NCBI GenBank assembly: GCA_947685225.1
Contig: CANTUV010000051.1
Location: 6,324,001 to 6,388,000, forward strand
Length of the DNA stretch: 64,000 nucleotides
Reading direction: 5' to 3'
Source of the DNA: Garcia nutans
Taxonomy: Eukaryota; Streptophyta; Magnoliopsida; Malpighiales; Euphorbiaceae
The notes beneath the pieces were generated by a model. The model was not told the DNA's origin. It made no database searches and worked only from the letters and a program-made list of their open reading frames with translations. Both the position numbers and the translations under genes were made by a program. Positions 23,268-35,368 of this stretch are shown in pieces. Position 1 is the first letter of the stretch; every line of letters starts with the position of its first letter.

Positions 23268-25481
23268 TGTAACACCCCCTACATAGACCATACACTTACC
23301 TACATAGAAGATGTCATCTAACATTCACAATTTCTTTATATATATGTCTATGTATGTACTAAAGAAATAAAGTCATAAAACTTTTAAGCATTAATGCAAC
23401 TTTTAAACTTTCTATAGAACACACATATATCCATATATTTATAAAGAACTCTTAATGAAAACTTACATTATGATAAAATTCTCAAACTACTCTCAATCTA
23501 GTACAACTATCATGCAAAATTAGTTTTGCTATGTGAACCATAAAGATTACAATATTTACAATATTGTTCATTGAACCTTGATGATGCAGTTGAACAAGAA
23601 CGTAAGTCTCTCACTCTGCGATCTCAACTTTTCTTGTTTGATCTGCGCGTCAGAAAATAATTCTAACATGCTAAGCAAAGTTTAGTGGTGCTTATATATT
23701 TATCATATACAAGAAGATTTAATGAAAAGAGATCTAATCATTAAATAATTTAGAAACATCAAATTGCATAACTTTTTGAATGTTAAATAAAGAAATTAAT
23801 CAACTTCTTGTAAATTGAAATACTAAGTGCAATTAGATTCAGAATTGAGTAATTTATTATCAACTGAATAACACATTGTTTTCATTATATATAACTATTT
23901 TAATTATGCCCATACACACTGAACTCAGATTCTAGATTTGGATAACGGTCACTGATGGCAATTTAATACCACTGTATAGAATTTTGGCCAATGGCCCACT
24001 ATGGCACGAATGCCCACTGAGTATGATGACACAGAGTGTCTATTGATGGCACAGAGTGCCCACTAACACTTTGAATATCCTCCCTTTTGGCTAGCCATTC
24101 AATCCCAAGCTATATCTAAAATCAGTATGATTAGGGCAATTCATTAGTCTATAGTTAACACTGAATTGTATATATCATTTCAATGAAACAATACTTTCAT
24201 CAATATTTAGTATTATATATATTTATCACAATTTCAAAATTTATCACTCTTTTTCATACTTTCAACACTTACACATGAATTACCAACACAAAAGTAATAA
24301 ACATAAACATATTAGTCTCATACTAGGCCCGTATATCACAAAATACAAGTCAAAAACATCATTTAGGTACCCCACGACCGTGGCATCTCAACCCCATAAC
24401 CGTGGGATACAAAATGAAGCTGTAAAATGATTTTGAAGACCCCCACGGTCGTGGTCTTCCAAGGCCACAGCCATGGCATTTAGAACCGCTTTGTTTAATT
24501 GAAATTTTTAAAGAAACAACATCACTTTCAATTCCACGGTCGTGGCACTCAATTGCCACGACCGTGGCATTAATTTTGGAACTATTTTGGAGGAATTCTT
24601 CCTCCAACAGTTCCAACTTTGATGCCACGCCCATCGCACCTTTAAGCCACGCCCGTGGCATCCCAAAATTATGTCTTCTGCACTTTTAACTTCATGAAAC
24701 ACAAACATATTAAAAATCTAAGCTAATAATATATCAAACTCAAACTTTTGACATAAAAAGAATTCATATCAAATATTTTACTACAACTTCACTTAATCAA
24801 ACTTTCAATCATTTCATATGGATAAAAACAACATCAAACCATTCAATTCTCATAAAGGTCGAGTTAAGAATCAAAACCCATCATATAAAGGTTATTTTTC
24901 ACTCAACAATCCATTTAATTAATATTTTCAAGAAATATATCATTATAAAGAATAAATCATTAAAACTCATAAAAATTCATACGTTTGCAAATTATAAATC
25001 AAAAGCACATACCTCTTCAAACTCTTCTTTTTCTTTAATTACTTATTAATAATCCCAACTTTCTATCTTAATCTTCTCAAAACTTATAACTAAATATTAG
25101 TTTCTCTTTGATTTTGATCAAAATCTTGGAAGGAAGGAAGCAAGAAGGAGTTTTGATGGTGAGAATGGTGGTGAACGTGGGAAGAAGAAGAGGAAAGAAA
25201 GAAAGAAATGCCTCTAAGCATAACACCTATCCACACACCTACACACATATATATATTAATCTGGTGTAGCCAATCTCATCTTAGTTATGGTGTATCCTCT
25301 TTCTTATCCTTTGATTCTAATTCGATTTTAAATCTCATAAAATAGTAAAAATAAATATTTACTTCTGTAAATTTTTAAAATCCACTATTTATATCACTTA
25401 TCCATATCTCTTATATCACAATTCACTATTAATTATCACTATTAATTTAAAAGTTTAGTATCTAAAATTTTAAACATTACA
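23268..25481 (-). repeat. RT-A 5' LTR
   Basis: Direct repeat of 16262-18498. It keeps the palindromic CCACGRYCGTGG copies better than its partner (24369-24660). A (TA)n tract directly follows at 25482-25503 in flanking DNA. Confidence 0.95.
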
Positions 25482-25529
25482 ATATATATATATATATATA
25501 TATTTTAAAACAGCTGCCCCCCTTCTAAC
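25482..25529. mobile_element. Small DNA transposon, right part (middle layer)
   Basis: This is the continuation of 16150-16261 after RT-A. It starts with (TA)n and ends in a C-rich 'cagctgcccccctt' block, as seen at right ends of CAGGGGCGG-type plant elements. The exact end is unresolved. Confidence 0.35.
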
Positions 25530-25655
25530 CTGAGTATCTTCGCCAATGCCTTTCAATATCGTTTTTTCTATACATAATGCTGGGGCTGAGAATCGAACCC
25601 ATAATGTTGTTTAAGGGAATCTAAACCCTCATCCGTCTGGACCAATGCTCGTTGG
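25530..25655 (-). mobile_element. SINE 5' portion with Pol III A and B boxes
   Basis: On the minus strand, TGGTCCAGACGG (25644-25633) fits the A-box consensus TRGYNNARNNGG exactly, and GGTTCGATTCT (25599-25589) fits the B box. They are 33 bp apart, as in tRNA-derived SINEs. The 5' end abuts the 13-bp duplication TTGTTTCTATCTT at 25656-25668, whose twin is at 16043-16055. Confidence 0.8.
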
Positions 25656-25668
25656 TTGTTTCTATCTT

Positions 25669-26510
25669 TTTTGATGCTTCAAAAAATACCAAACCAACTA
25701 GGTTTTTTGTATCAAAACAGAAAGACCCTCCTTAAGCCTAGATTGGAAAGCTAAATAAGGCACCTACAAATTATTGTTGAAAAACTGCAATAAAAACAAG
25801 AAGAAACAAAACTCCCCCCAAAAAGGTCGTAGTTCTAGGGCAGTTGATCATTTTATTGTTTTGTGATCATTTTGTATATCTAATAGTCAGGAGAAGATTT
25901 CTCTACAAAGCTACAGACTTATGAGTCAAGGTTTGACATTATGTATCTCCTTAGCTATATTTTGGCGCTTCAAGGTCTACCCATGTTCTTCAAAGGTGAA
26001 TCAATCTTCTTCTATCAATCCGCATGTCTCACCTTCTCTTTTTTTTTTTTTTTTTCTCCCTAGATGTCTCTCTTGGTATACTCTTGAGGAACTTTTTCTA
26101 GCTTGTTTGGTAGTCTCTTTTATTCAGCTCATCTGCGACAGCATATTAGAGGTATTTTTCAAGTGGTTCTTGAAGAGTGGGTTAAGCCCTTCTATCCCCT
26201 CACTCATAATTGTTTTAGTACCCGAGAATGTTAGGGACCTAAGGGTTGAAAAAAGTGTTTTTATTAACCCTTTTCTATTGTTACTGACGGTGAACTTTTT
26301 GATGGGTTCGTATCTTTCTATCTTTGTAAACCTCTTTGTTGTTTTTCTATGATCGTAGTTTTGTAAAGAGGTAAAGTCCTTTTACTTTATGATACATTTG
26401 ACTAGGTTGAAGATTGCCTTACCACTGTTCTTCTCGGTGCCTTATGGATTGAAGGCATTTTGTACTCCTCTTATTTTAATGATATTTTCTCTTTATTGCT
26501 AAAAAAAAGG
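25669..26510 (+). mobile_element. Possible LINE 3' untranslated remnant
   Basis: Less AT-rich than its surroundings, with no convincing protein. It ends in 'tttattgctaaaaaaaa' at about 26492-26508, in the manner of plant L1 3' ends. An open frame at 25921-26352 has hydrophobic, low-complexity content and a GTG- or ATG-type start, but no family likeness. No target duplication was recognised. Confidence 0.3.
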
Positions 26511-29464
26511 TATAATGATGATAAAAACATATAAAATTTCCTCGTATGAATCTTATATACAAGAGGCAACACTTAAAATGGATAATTGAAAATTTTCATC
26601 GCTTCCTCAACTTTTAAAAGATAAGGTTATAAAAGTAGAAAATTTTATTTAAAACTATTATACTATTTAATTTAAATAAATAATATATATATATATGAAT
26701 GAATAATAACCCTTAGAAATTTTAAATACTTATTTGAAACTATTTATGATTTCAATTTACTCAATAATAATTTGACATATATACAAGATGATACTATTTA
26801 TTTATCATTAAATATAAATAAATAAATATAATTAAACTTAAATTGAAACCAACTTAATTAGTTGAAATTTAGAAATATGAAATATCATTATAATGGTATT
26901 ATGCTAATACTAAAAGAAACAACATAAATTATTTTTTAACAAAAAATATAAACAATTATTTTTTTAAAAAAAATTCATTTATCAATATTTTGTATAATTA
27001 TTTATAATAAAAATTCAAAATTATCTTTTAGTACGAGTCATTATAATATTAAATTAATTCCCGGATGATGGCATGCACCCATGACTATTTAATACAATAA
27101 AAATTAAATGATGAGATCTTCTCATATTTTCCCCTCTGTTTTCTTATTTCTTCTTTTTTTTTTTATGTGTGTGTTCCAAATCGTAGTGTTAATTATAATT
27201 TTTCAAGAAAGTAGAAACTTTATTGAAGGAAAAATAATGAAATAAAGTAAAATTATTGCCCAATCCAATCATATAGATCAAGCAAAAATAAATATTCAAT
27301 ATATAATCCAAAGGTAAGAGACAGAACGGCTTTACGTTTGTCTATTAACAACCGCAATTGTGATAAAATGTCATGTTCCTCCTTTTATTACTTTTGATAT
27401 TTAGGATTCAACCCCATCTTAATTTTTATTGCTTATTAACTTAGTAAATATTTATAGCCTCTTGTATTTAGCATGATTAATCACTTTATCTATCCTATTT
27501 TTATTTTAATCATTTTGACTCTCCAATTTGCTAATTTCATATATATTTCATCATTACTTAATGAAGTAGCAAAACACATAGAGTGCATTTTCTCTTCGCG
27601 CATGAATTAAAATATGTTTTATTGACTGTCATTAATAGGTGTTGAATATTTTCGTACCCCTTCTTTTTTTATTGGCAAATAATTATATGATTAAAAAAAA
27701 ATTCAAATCCGTGTATAATCATTGGACCAGATTCCTCATTTCAGGTATAGTTTTTTTATTAGTCAAAAATAGTTTTCTTTTTTTCTTTAGTAATGAATGA
27801 AAATAATGTTTTTCAGGGAAAAAAACAAGAAAAAAAAAAGGCAGAAATGAGATTACTTTTTCACATCTAAGTAGGAACCAGAAATTAAATGAGAAGGAGA
27901 TAATTTTTCAAGACAAGGAAAATTAAATATTTAATAATATAGTAAAATTTAAATTTTTATTATAAATTTTTATAAAAAAAAACTTCTTTATTAAAATTTT
28001 ATATTATTTATTAAATTTTTTATATGTCTTTTCATTTTAATTATTGAATATATTAATTTATTTATAGAATTTTATTAAATTAAATTTTATAAGTACATGG
28101 AATAAAGATACTCTATACATTTATTTATAGTGGTATGGCAAAACTCATGTCATAAAAATCAAGAACAAAAATTTTATTTTCTTTTATAATATAACCAATT
28201 TATATTTTACTAAATAATTTGTATAAATGATTTTATATTTATTTATTATTAATTATATTTATTTATAATTTATTATTTTACTATCGTGCAATGCGTGGAT
28301 ACATAACTAGTGCGCATTTAAAATGAAATTTGCTAAAACACAATGATGAAAAAAATAACTAATAAAATATTTATTTCATATAAAATTATTTATAGAAAAG
28401 TTACTAAACTTGTAAATTTTTAGTTCTAATTAACTTGTATTTTATATAGAGATGTAGATTTAGCTGCTAACATTCAATATTTAATTTTATAAATCATATA
28501 TAGTTGAAAATCTAAATTAAATAATGAAAAATAAATTAATTAGTGTTGTTCATGAATGAAACTCACCTCAGGAAGCAAGAAAGCCAATTAACTAGGTTAT
28601 TTCTGTCTTACCAACTTAATTATCTTGGAGTAGTACATTACAATTCATCTAATTACCTTTTGCCAACTTCCCAATGATAAGGAAGAGAATATTAAAAGTA
28701 AGCTAATGTAATTAATAATATTGAAAAGTAGCTAAGCAGGGGACCAAACTTTTGATTAGCATCCAGGGGACAACAAGGACTACAGTAAAAAAAGAAGAAG
28801 AAGAAGAAGAAGAAGTTGGAGAGATGTTAGTTGCCTCACTTACTTCCAAGGAAAGTGAAATAACTACTATGATAAAACTTGATGGAACGGCAATGGGTAA
28901 ATATGGTAAATATTAGCAAAATTCTTTGCTACTTTGGCGTAATTATCTTCATATGCATTAAATCAATAATTAATCAATATTTTAAAATTTTATTATGAAT
29001 ATACATATTTTTTTAGTGTAAAAATGTTTTTAATAACTTAAATTATATTTATTTTGAAATTTTTATTTTTATTGGAAAAGGAAGTATATTTATTTTATAT
29101 TTATATATTGATAATAAAAATGATATGTTATTTAAAGTATATTCATTATTTAGATAATGAAAATATTTTATAAATTAGTTATTTAAAGTTTTGATTTATT
29201 ATAAATATATATGTAGTTAAGATGTGGGTAATAAAATTTTAAAAGATATGTAAATAAAGATATTTGTTTTGAAAACAAAAATTTAGCGGTTTTATGACCC
29301 TAGTTGGATTGGATTTCGAGCTGATAAGTTTAATATTCTCAAATTAAAATTTGAAGTTGGTTTTGAACAATTATTTAGTATTGTATATATATATGTAGAT
29401 TATATTCATGAAGTTATACCCAAATATATGAATGCTTGTTGAACTAAGAAATTGAGATAGTTGA
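26511..29464. other. AT-rich intergenic stretch
   Basis: No gene is recognised. A (GAA)n microsatellite lies at about 28789-28815. Otherwise the sequence is homopolymer-rich. Confidence 0.55.
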
Positions 29465-29734
29465 TTGATGCAAGATCATCTGGTCAATATATGTATGCTC
29501 AATCAATTTCTACCTTTGCGATGAACATCTTTCATTTTCCGCTCTCTCCTTGCTTTGAAATTGAAAGAATAATGAACAAGTTTTCATAGAATTCCAATTA
29601 TAAGGCAAGCAATGGGATATATTGGATGACATGGGAACCGTATTTAAGCCAAAAAGACAAGGTGGTTTGGGTTTTGGTAGGTTTCAAGATTTTAATCTAG
29701 CAGTGGTAGGGAAGCAAGGTTGGAAGTTAATAAA

Positions 29735-30317
29735 GAGGGTGTTTCTCAAAACTGGAGCTTTTCAGCTTATTGTGAATAAGTGATTTTTAGATTATAATCA
29801 GATTAAAAATAAGCAGTTAAGTGTTTCTGTAAACTAGTTAATAATCAGCTGATAATTAGTTTATAATCAGTTAAGTGTTTCCGTAAAATCAGCTTATAAT
29901 CAGTTTTTAATTGCAGAAACTGTCAAAATGACAAAACTGTCCATGAGTTTATTTATTGTATAAAAATAATTTTTTAAATATCAATTTAAAATTTATTTTG
30001 CAATAATAATAATAATAATAATATTTATTTAATAATAATAATAATAAAATTTATTTGATGGGAACTAAAGTGTATATGGTGGGCAAATTTGAAATATTGA
30101 AGATTAGGTAGGGATAGTATGGTATTTTACTTGGTCAAAACTGCTTAAAAAATAAGTGCTTAAAAAAAAGTAGCAAAACCCAACTTTTAAAAAACTGATT
30201 AAAATCAGATTATAATCTACTATTTAAGTTTTCAGAAACACTTAAATAAACAACTTATAATCTAAAAACTGCTTATAATCAGTTTTGACCAGCTTTTAAG
30301 TTTTGAGAAACACCCTC
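29735..30317. mobile_element. 583-bp MITE inserted in the LINE
   Basis: The ends are perfect 19-bp inverted repeats starting GAGGGTGTTTCTCAAAACT. AAA duplications (29732-29734 and 30318-30320) flank it, and removing the element restores the LINE reading frame. Subterminal regions hold repeated 'cttataatcagttt'-like words. A 3-bp duplication suggests a Tourist/PIF-Harbinger-like element, although the motif is AAA rather than TAA/TTA. It carries (AAT)n at about 30003-30048. It is non-coding. Confidence 0.85.
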
Positions 30318-30419
30318 AAAGAACCCTCATTCCTTAGCTGCTAAAATACACGTCTTATTACTTTCCCACTTCTTTTTTGGGTGCACATCTTCTTTTTTGG
30401 GTGCACAACTTGGTTCCAA

Positions 30420-31080
30420 CCCAAGTTATGTTTGCCATAGTATATGGGGTGCTCAAAAGTTAATTCAAAGCAGATGTATTTGGAGAGTAGGTACATGTGA
30501 GAGGATCTCAATTTGGATGGACAATTGGCTACCTGATAGCCATAACCCTTGTGTTTCTATGGTGAACTGAAATTCAGGCCAGGTTTTAAGGGTTTCTGAT
30601 CTTATTTATAGAGGTTCTTAGAACAAGGAGCTAATTGAATCAACTTTCAACAATAGAGATAAATCACTAATTCTCTCGATTCCATTATTCCGAAGATTGC
30701 TTGATGATAATCTAATTTGGAATGATGGAAACAAGGGCATATACTCAGTCAAAGATGCATATAAGTTAGCTACATCACATACCAAGCACCACTCAGCAAC
30801 ACTGAATGATAAGCTATGGAGTTTACTTTGGAAGATGGAAGCAACTCCCAAACTAAAGAATTTTCTATAGCGAGCTTATCGTGATGTAATCCCTTCAAAG
30901 GTAAACTTAATAAGCAGAAACATGGAGCTAGATACTTTATGTCCTTCATGTTGAGGAGCGAATGAGATTACTTTCCATTATTTGATATAGTGCCCCCTGT
31001 CTCAGGAATGTTAGAGGTTATCTCGACTTGGCTTTTGTCTTGGGACCTGTTTATCCTTTAAGGATTGGCTACTTCACAGG
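30420..31080 (+). pseudogene. LINE zinc-binding RT-associated region
   Basis: A plus-strand frame reads SIWGAQKLIQSRCIWRVG, ISIWMDNWL, LIWNDGNKGIYSVKDAYKLA and LWSLLWKMEATPKLKNFL, then a Cys/His region around 'LCPSC.GANEITFHYL'. This order is the domain found C-terminal to plant non-LTR reverse transcriptases. Stops occur near 30570, 30620, 30870 and 30953. It could not produce protein. Confidence 0.75.
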
Positions 31081-31423
31081 CTTAAAGTCATACCCATAGA
31101 AGATGGTGGTCTGCTGGCATTAGACCAAGCCATAGGCCGGGCTTAGTCTTGAAAAATACTAAAATTTTCACAGTTTTAGCCTGTCCGCCCATAATTTTTC
31201 TCACTAATTGAGTCCCAAAGTCCAGCCCGTGGCTAAGTGTAGCTGGCATATCTGGCATAATAGGAATCAATTACACTAGGAAGGACGATCCTCAACCCCT
31301 ACTTAGATTCTCCATCAGGCTATAATTTTTTATGTGGAATTTTGAGTTGCTAAAATCACTCACTAGCCTAAGTCATGCTCTTTCACTGCGCCAATTCAAA
31401 AATGGACAAACTCAGCTGAGAAT

Positions 31424-31850
31424 TTGCTGAAGATTAACATTGACATTGTTGCACCAGAGGATTTAGGAAAGCATGGTATTGACATAAATTTTAAGAATCA
31501 TCTGAACCATTTCAAAGCCGCATGTGCTCATCATTTTCTTGGCTTTATGGATTCTAGCATTGTAGAGATGACCATAATCAAAGAAGCTCTCAGTTGGATT
31601 ATGGAGACTGACTGGAACCATATGATCATTGAATCTGACTACTTAGTTGTTATAAACTATCTAAAGAACAAAATCAGCCTCTCTTTACCTTTAGGACTGG
31701 TATTTGGTGATTGTTATTCTCTATTTCCCTAGGAAAAGAAATCCATTTTAGATATGTCTATTATTCTGCGAATGTTGTGGCTCACACATTAGTTGGAGCT
31801 ACACGTTTTGAGCCAGAACGTGGAGTTTGGTTCAATAATCTACCTCTTTA
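31424..31850 (+). pseudogene. LINE C-terminal RNase H-like domain
   Basis: The frame contains INIDIVAPED, 'MTIIKEALSWIMETDWNHMIIESDYLVVINYL' in pieces, and ends after FNNLPL. The E.DL/ESD pattern (Glu in KEAL, Asp in ESD) is that of RNase H domains at the end of plant LINE ORF2 proteins. A stop at about 31732 and a shift before VAHTLVGAT break it. Confidence 0.7.
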
Positions 31851-31885
31851 AGTTGTTAATTTTTTAGATTCTTATTGATAAAACT

Positions 31886-32197
31886 TTATATTCTTTTTCA
31901 AAAAGAAATTAAGATAGTTAAGATGTTTACCAAATCGGGAGATGTTAACAAATTGAGATAGTTAAAATGTTTCTTAAGAGCTACTTATAAGTGTTTTTCT
32001 CTTTTGTATTAAGAAAATATTTTAGTTATACTGAAATTTTAATAAAAATTTTAAATTATTTATATAGCTTTAAAAGTTAAAAATTGAATTATTTGTGTAT
32101 TATTAATTCTTATCAATTATCTAGTGTAGACATTTCATGTGTTTTTTGTTGGGTATGTGAGCCTATTTATTTGGGAGATTTTCTTCCTGAGCTTAGT
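31886..32197. other. Intergenic stretch
   Basis: AT-rich sequence after the LINE tail. Nothing is recognised. Confidence 0.5.
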
Positions 32198-32198
32198 A

Positions 32199-32750
32199 AA
32201 AGAACACACTTCATGGGTCTAATATCAAACTCTAAGACATTGAGTTTATAATTTTTTTTACCTATATATTTCTCACTAAATTCTTTTTTTATATGGGATT
32301 CTTCTCTTCCTTTCACAATTGAAATTTCAACAATCTCTCTCTTAAAGTGCGAGCTTTAATATTGGGCTTGAGCTCTCACTTGAGCGGAGTCTTTTTTTAG
32401 GCTTCAGTATATGGTGTAACCTTAGTCCTACTCCACTAGTCTAAGCTCACTAGGAGTAATTTTGTTCTTCCTTGTAAAGATGTCAACCATGGAATTTGGC
32501 TAGTCTCTATACTCCTTTCTGCTGAACTACGCTCTACTAGCAATTGTTGAGTCCAAGAAGCTCACTTATTTAGTATATCTTTTTTATGGGTACAGTGAGA
32601 GAACATACTTCATAGGTTTGACATCATACTCTAATTTAAAACTTTAAGGTATTGAGTTTATGATTTTTTTTCTACTTATATATCTATCACTAAGTCCATC
32701 TATTTTCTGATGTTGAATTTTTCTCTTCCTCTCACGAAATTTCAACATTT
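32199..32750 (+). repeat. Direct-repeat pair, possible TRIM
   Basis: About 135-150 bp at 32199-32335 recur at 32598-32750 in the same orientation. Shared words are 'gaacayacttcat', 'attgagttta' and 'cacgaaatttcaac'-like ends. About 260 bp of non-coding DNA lies between. The size fits a terminal-repeat retrotransposon in miniature, but no primer site or target duplication was found. Confidence 0.4.
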
Positions 32751-33930
32751 TTCCAATTATTAACCAATTAACATTACAAGGAGATATGGTTAGGTTTATG
32801 CCGAGTGTAAAAGTAATACTTTCTAATATGTCTTGCTACTCATGCATTGCACACATACACACGCATATATATATATTCCTAAATGTCAATTTACATGGTG
32901 TCATGTGGCATCCATATAAATATTTTTCTCACTGGCAAGCTAAGGTAGGAATTTTAGTAAGGACAAAGTTGAAGTTTGAGGATATTAGTATTACAACTGA
33001 AGAAATATAGTTATAGTCGGTGAAAATTAATTATAAGATTATTTATCATGCTGTAAAAATTATTGAAAATTTATTTAAAAATTTCTTATGAATAGTTAAT
33101 ACATAAATGTGGGTTAATTTTATTGACTCTTTTGAACTTCTTCAATTATAACATTACCATCCACCAAATTTCAATTTTCTTCTTATTGAAATCCTTGCCT
33201 CGGTTTCTTAGGATGCTATATGGAGTTCATATGGATATTACATAGACGCCACATGGTGTATATGTAGACATGAATTTTAAAAGAAAAAATTGAAATTGAA
33301 AAATTTTATCGTGATAAATTAAATTTTGAATATTTTAACACTTTAAGTGGTAAAATTCTAGACGGTATGTGAAATAAACCCCGTTATTCATATTGATTTA
33401 GCATTTGACAAATTTTTGTGAATGTTTCATTATGTTTGATGATACCTACTTCATGGATATTGGAGGGGATCAAAATGATATAAAACTACATAAAATTATA
33501 ATATAGATTTTAATTTTAATATGAATTTTGAAATATGAAAATATGATAAACTAAGACTAATATATAATGGTTGTGAATTTGTTCATCGTCGTGGATTGCT
33601 ACTAGTCTGGTTGGCACTGCACAATCAATAGCTGAGAGCTTGAGACAACCAAAACCTTATATATTGTATCATAAGTGAAATCTTTTGATAAAATTATTAA
33701 ACTAGAGTGTTTGGTTTTCTTAATTAAGGTTTACTATTAATATTATATATATATATATACTTACTAATAAATTGTTATTTTTAATATTACACGGTATAAA
33801 ACAATAGTAAATTAATATAAATTAACATTATTTAATTTAATATTTAATTTAATGAAATTAGATTGATAACTAAATTTTATCACAAAAGTATTTATAATTG
33901 ATGAGATAATTACATTTATCTCATTTCTTA
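32751..33930. other. AT-rich intergenic stretch
   Basis: No gene is recognised. A (TA)n tract lies at about 33743-33758. The open frame at 32786-33010 is not supported by any family signal. Confidence 0.5.
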
Positions 33931-35368
33931 GAAATTCATTAATGCCTGTCATTATCCTTTATTATAATTTTGTCATGTCGTGATTCATGAAATCTCTATA
34001 TTGCGTATGTAGTCATTCTTTTATCTATTTTTTCATTCAAAAATCTAACAGAGTTGATGTGGCAAATAATATGACACCCATGTCAGCTTCTAAAATGATG
34101 CGGTACACAATGTGGCAAATAGCATGATATACCACATTATTTTAAAAGCACACCGCTAGCTTCCATGGATTAGTGAAAATTAATGGAATTATTTGGGAGG
34201 AATCCCTGCATCTCTTAAATAGAGGTAAAGTACTTAACCATCAATGCCATGTTTTATATAAAAGTGTTACGTTATTTGTATTTTGTACAATTTTTTGAAA
34301 AATTATAAATTATAAAGTAACTTTATTTAATAATTAAATAAGATTTATTAGTTAGATTAATAATTTTATGAATAAATTATTAAAAATGTTCAATTTTTAA
34401 AATTATTGAATTTCAAATAAAAATTTTAAAATTATTTTTTTACAATTTTTTAATTTATAAATAATCTAAAGTTTTTTTTCAAAAAGTTTATTATATTTGC
34501 AAATAAATTAAAATTTTCACATTTTTTATATGTGAATAATTCTGTTTACTTCATTTTTATTTATATAATATATACACATATTTAAGTATAATTATTTTTT
34601 GATTAATTATATGTGAGGGAGAGAGAATATTTAGATTTAAAATCGAGATATAAACGAGAGAAACACGTACTCCTAGCCACCATATTTTATATTGGTAGTT
34701 ATTATTTAAGTATAATTATTAATTATTTTAATAAATTTAATTTTTTAAAATAATAAATTTATTTATTTTAATGAGAATAATTTTTTAAATTTTTTATTGA
34801 AATCAAACAATTTTGCAACATTGAATAATTTTAATAATTTCTCTCGTAAAATTACTAATTTAATTAATAAATTTTATTTAATTATTAAATAAAATTACTT
34901 TATAATTTATAATTTAAAAAATAGTCAAAATATAAATAAAGTTACATCTTTATATAAGATAAAATATATCATTGATGATTAAGTGTTTTGCCCTCTATTT
35001 GAGAGTTGCACGATTCAAATTCCTGCATCCTTATATAATCCCACTAATTTTCATGAACCTATATATATTAGCTTTTAAAAATGATATGACATATCATATC
35101 ATTTAAGACATGTCATATCATTTATGGTTGTTATGTATTATCATTTTAATTTTATTAAATTTTTAAATAAAAAATTTATGTTATGTTATTTTAGAAGATA
35201 ATACGATGCCACATTATTCATCGTGTAAACTCAATGAAAAAAATCGATAGAAAAATGACAACGTGTGTGGTGTGAAAAAAAAAATAGTATGTTCAATGTA
35301 AAGATTTCATACATCACAATGTAACAATGAATAACAACAAAAAATGATGAAATGCATTAATGAATTTC
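33931..35368. mobile_element. FB1: foldback element with about 0.5-kb inverted arms
   Basis: The ends are inverted copies, GAAATTCATTAATGC at 33931-33945 and GCATTAATGAATTTC at 35354-35368. The arms (about 33931-34440 and 34785-35368) pair along most of their length with indels, including 'aaattataaattataaagtaa' and 'aatagaggtaaagtacttaa'-type blocks. The central loop is about 350 bp. It is non-coding. The long arms suggest a non-autonomous Mutator-like or foldback element; the target duplication is unresolved. It shares internal sequence with FB2. Confidence 0.7.

Larger units (their letters stand above)
16262..25481 (-). mobile_element. RT-A: Ty3/Gypsy chromovirus (Tekay/Del-like), defective
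   Basis: A 9.2-kb LTR retrotransposon. The LTRs are 16262-18498 (3' LTR) and 23268-25481 (5' LTR), each TGTAAY...TTACA on either strand. The initiator-Met-type primer site and purine-rich polypurine tract sit in the expected places for minus orientation. The order gag-protease-RT-RNase H-integrase-chromodomain-like tail defines Ty3/Gypsy, and the integrase tail ending in YPQLF resembles Tekay/Del chromoviruses. The 5-bp flanks are ATTTA and ATATA, 4 of 5 identical. Several stops and frameshifts make it non-autonomous. LTRs look about 95% alike by eye. Confidence 0.93.
29465..31885 (+). mobile_element. L1-type LINE remnant, 5'-truncated
   Basis: Begins within the C-terminal part of a LINE reverse transcriptase (words such as YAQSISTFAMNIFHFPLSLCFEIERIM and GGLGFGRFQDFNLAVVGKQGWKL). 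It then has a zinc-binding RT-associated region (KGIYSVKDAYKLAT, LWKMEATPKLKNFL) and a C-terminal RNase H-like domain. It ends near 31880 in a short A-rich tail. Many stops and frameshifts make it dead. A 583-bp MITE interrupts it at 29735, and a 20-bp unit is duplicated in tandem at about 30363-30402. Confidence 0.8.

Noticed and set aside
25589..25644. A true tRNA gene from the A and B boxes
   Set aside because: The flanks do not form a cloverleaf, and the 13-bp duplications and A-tail mark a SINE.
25921..26352. 143-residue hydrophobic open frame
   Set aside because: Composition is low-complexity and no domain is recognised; the segment looks like a repeat tail.
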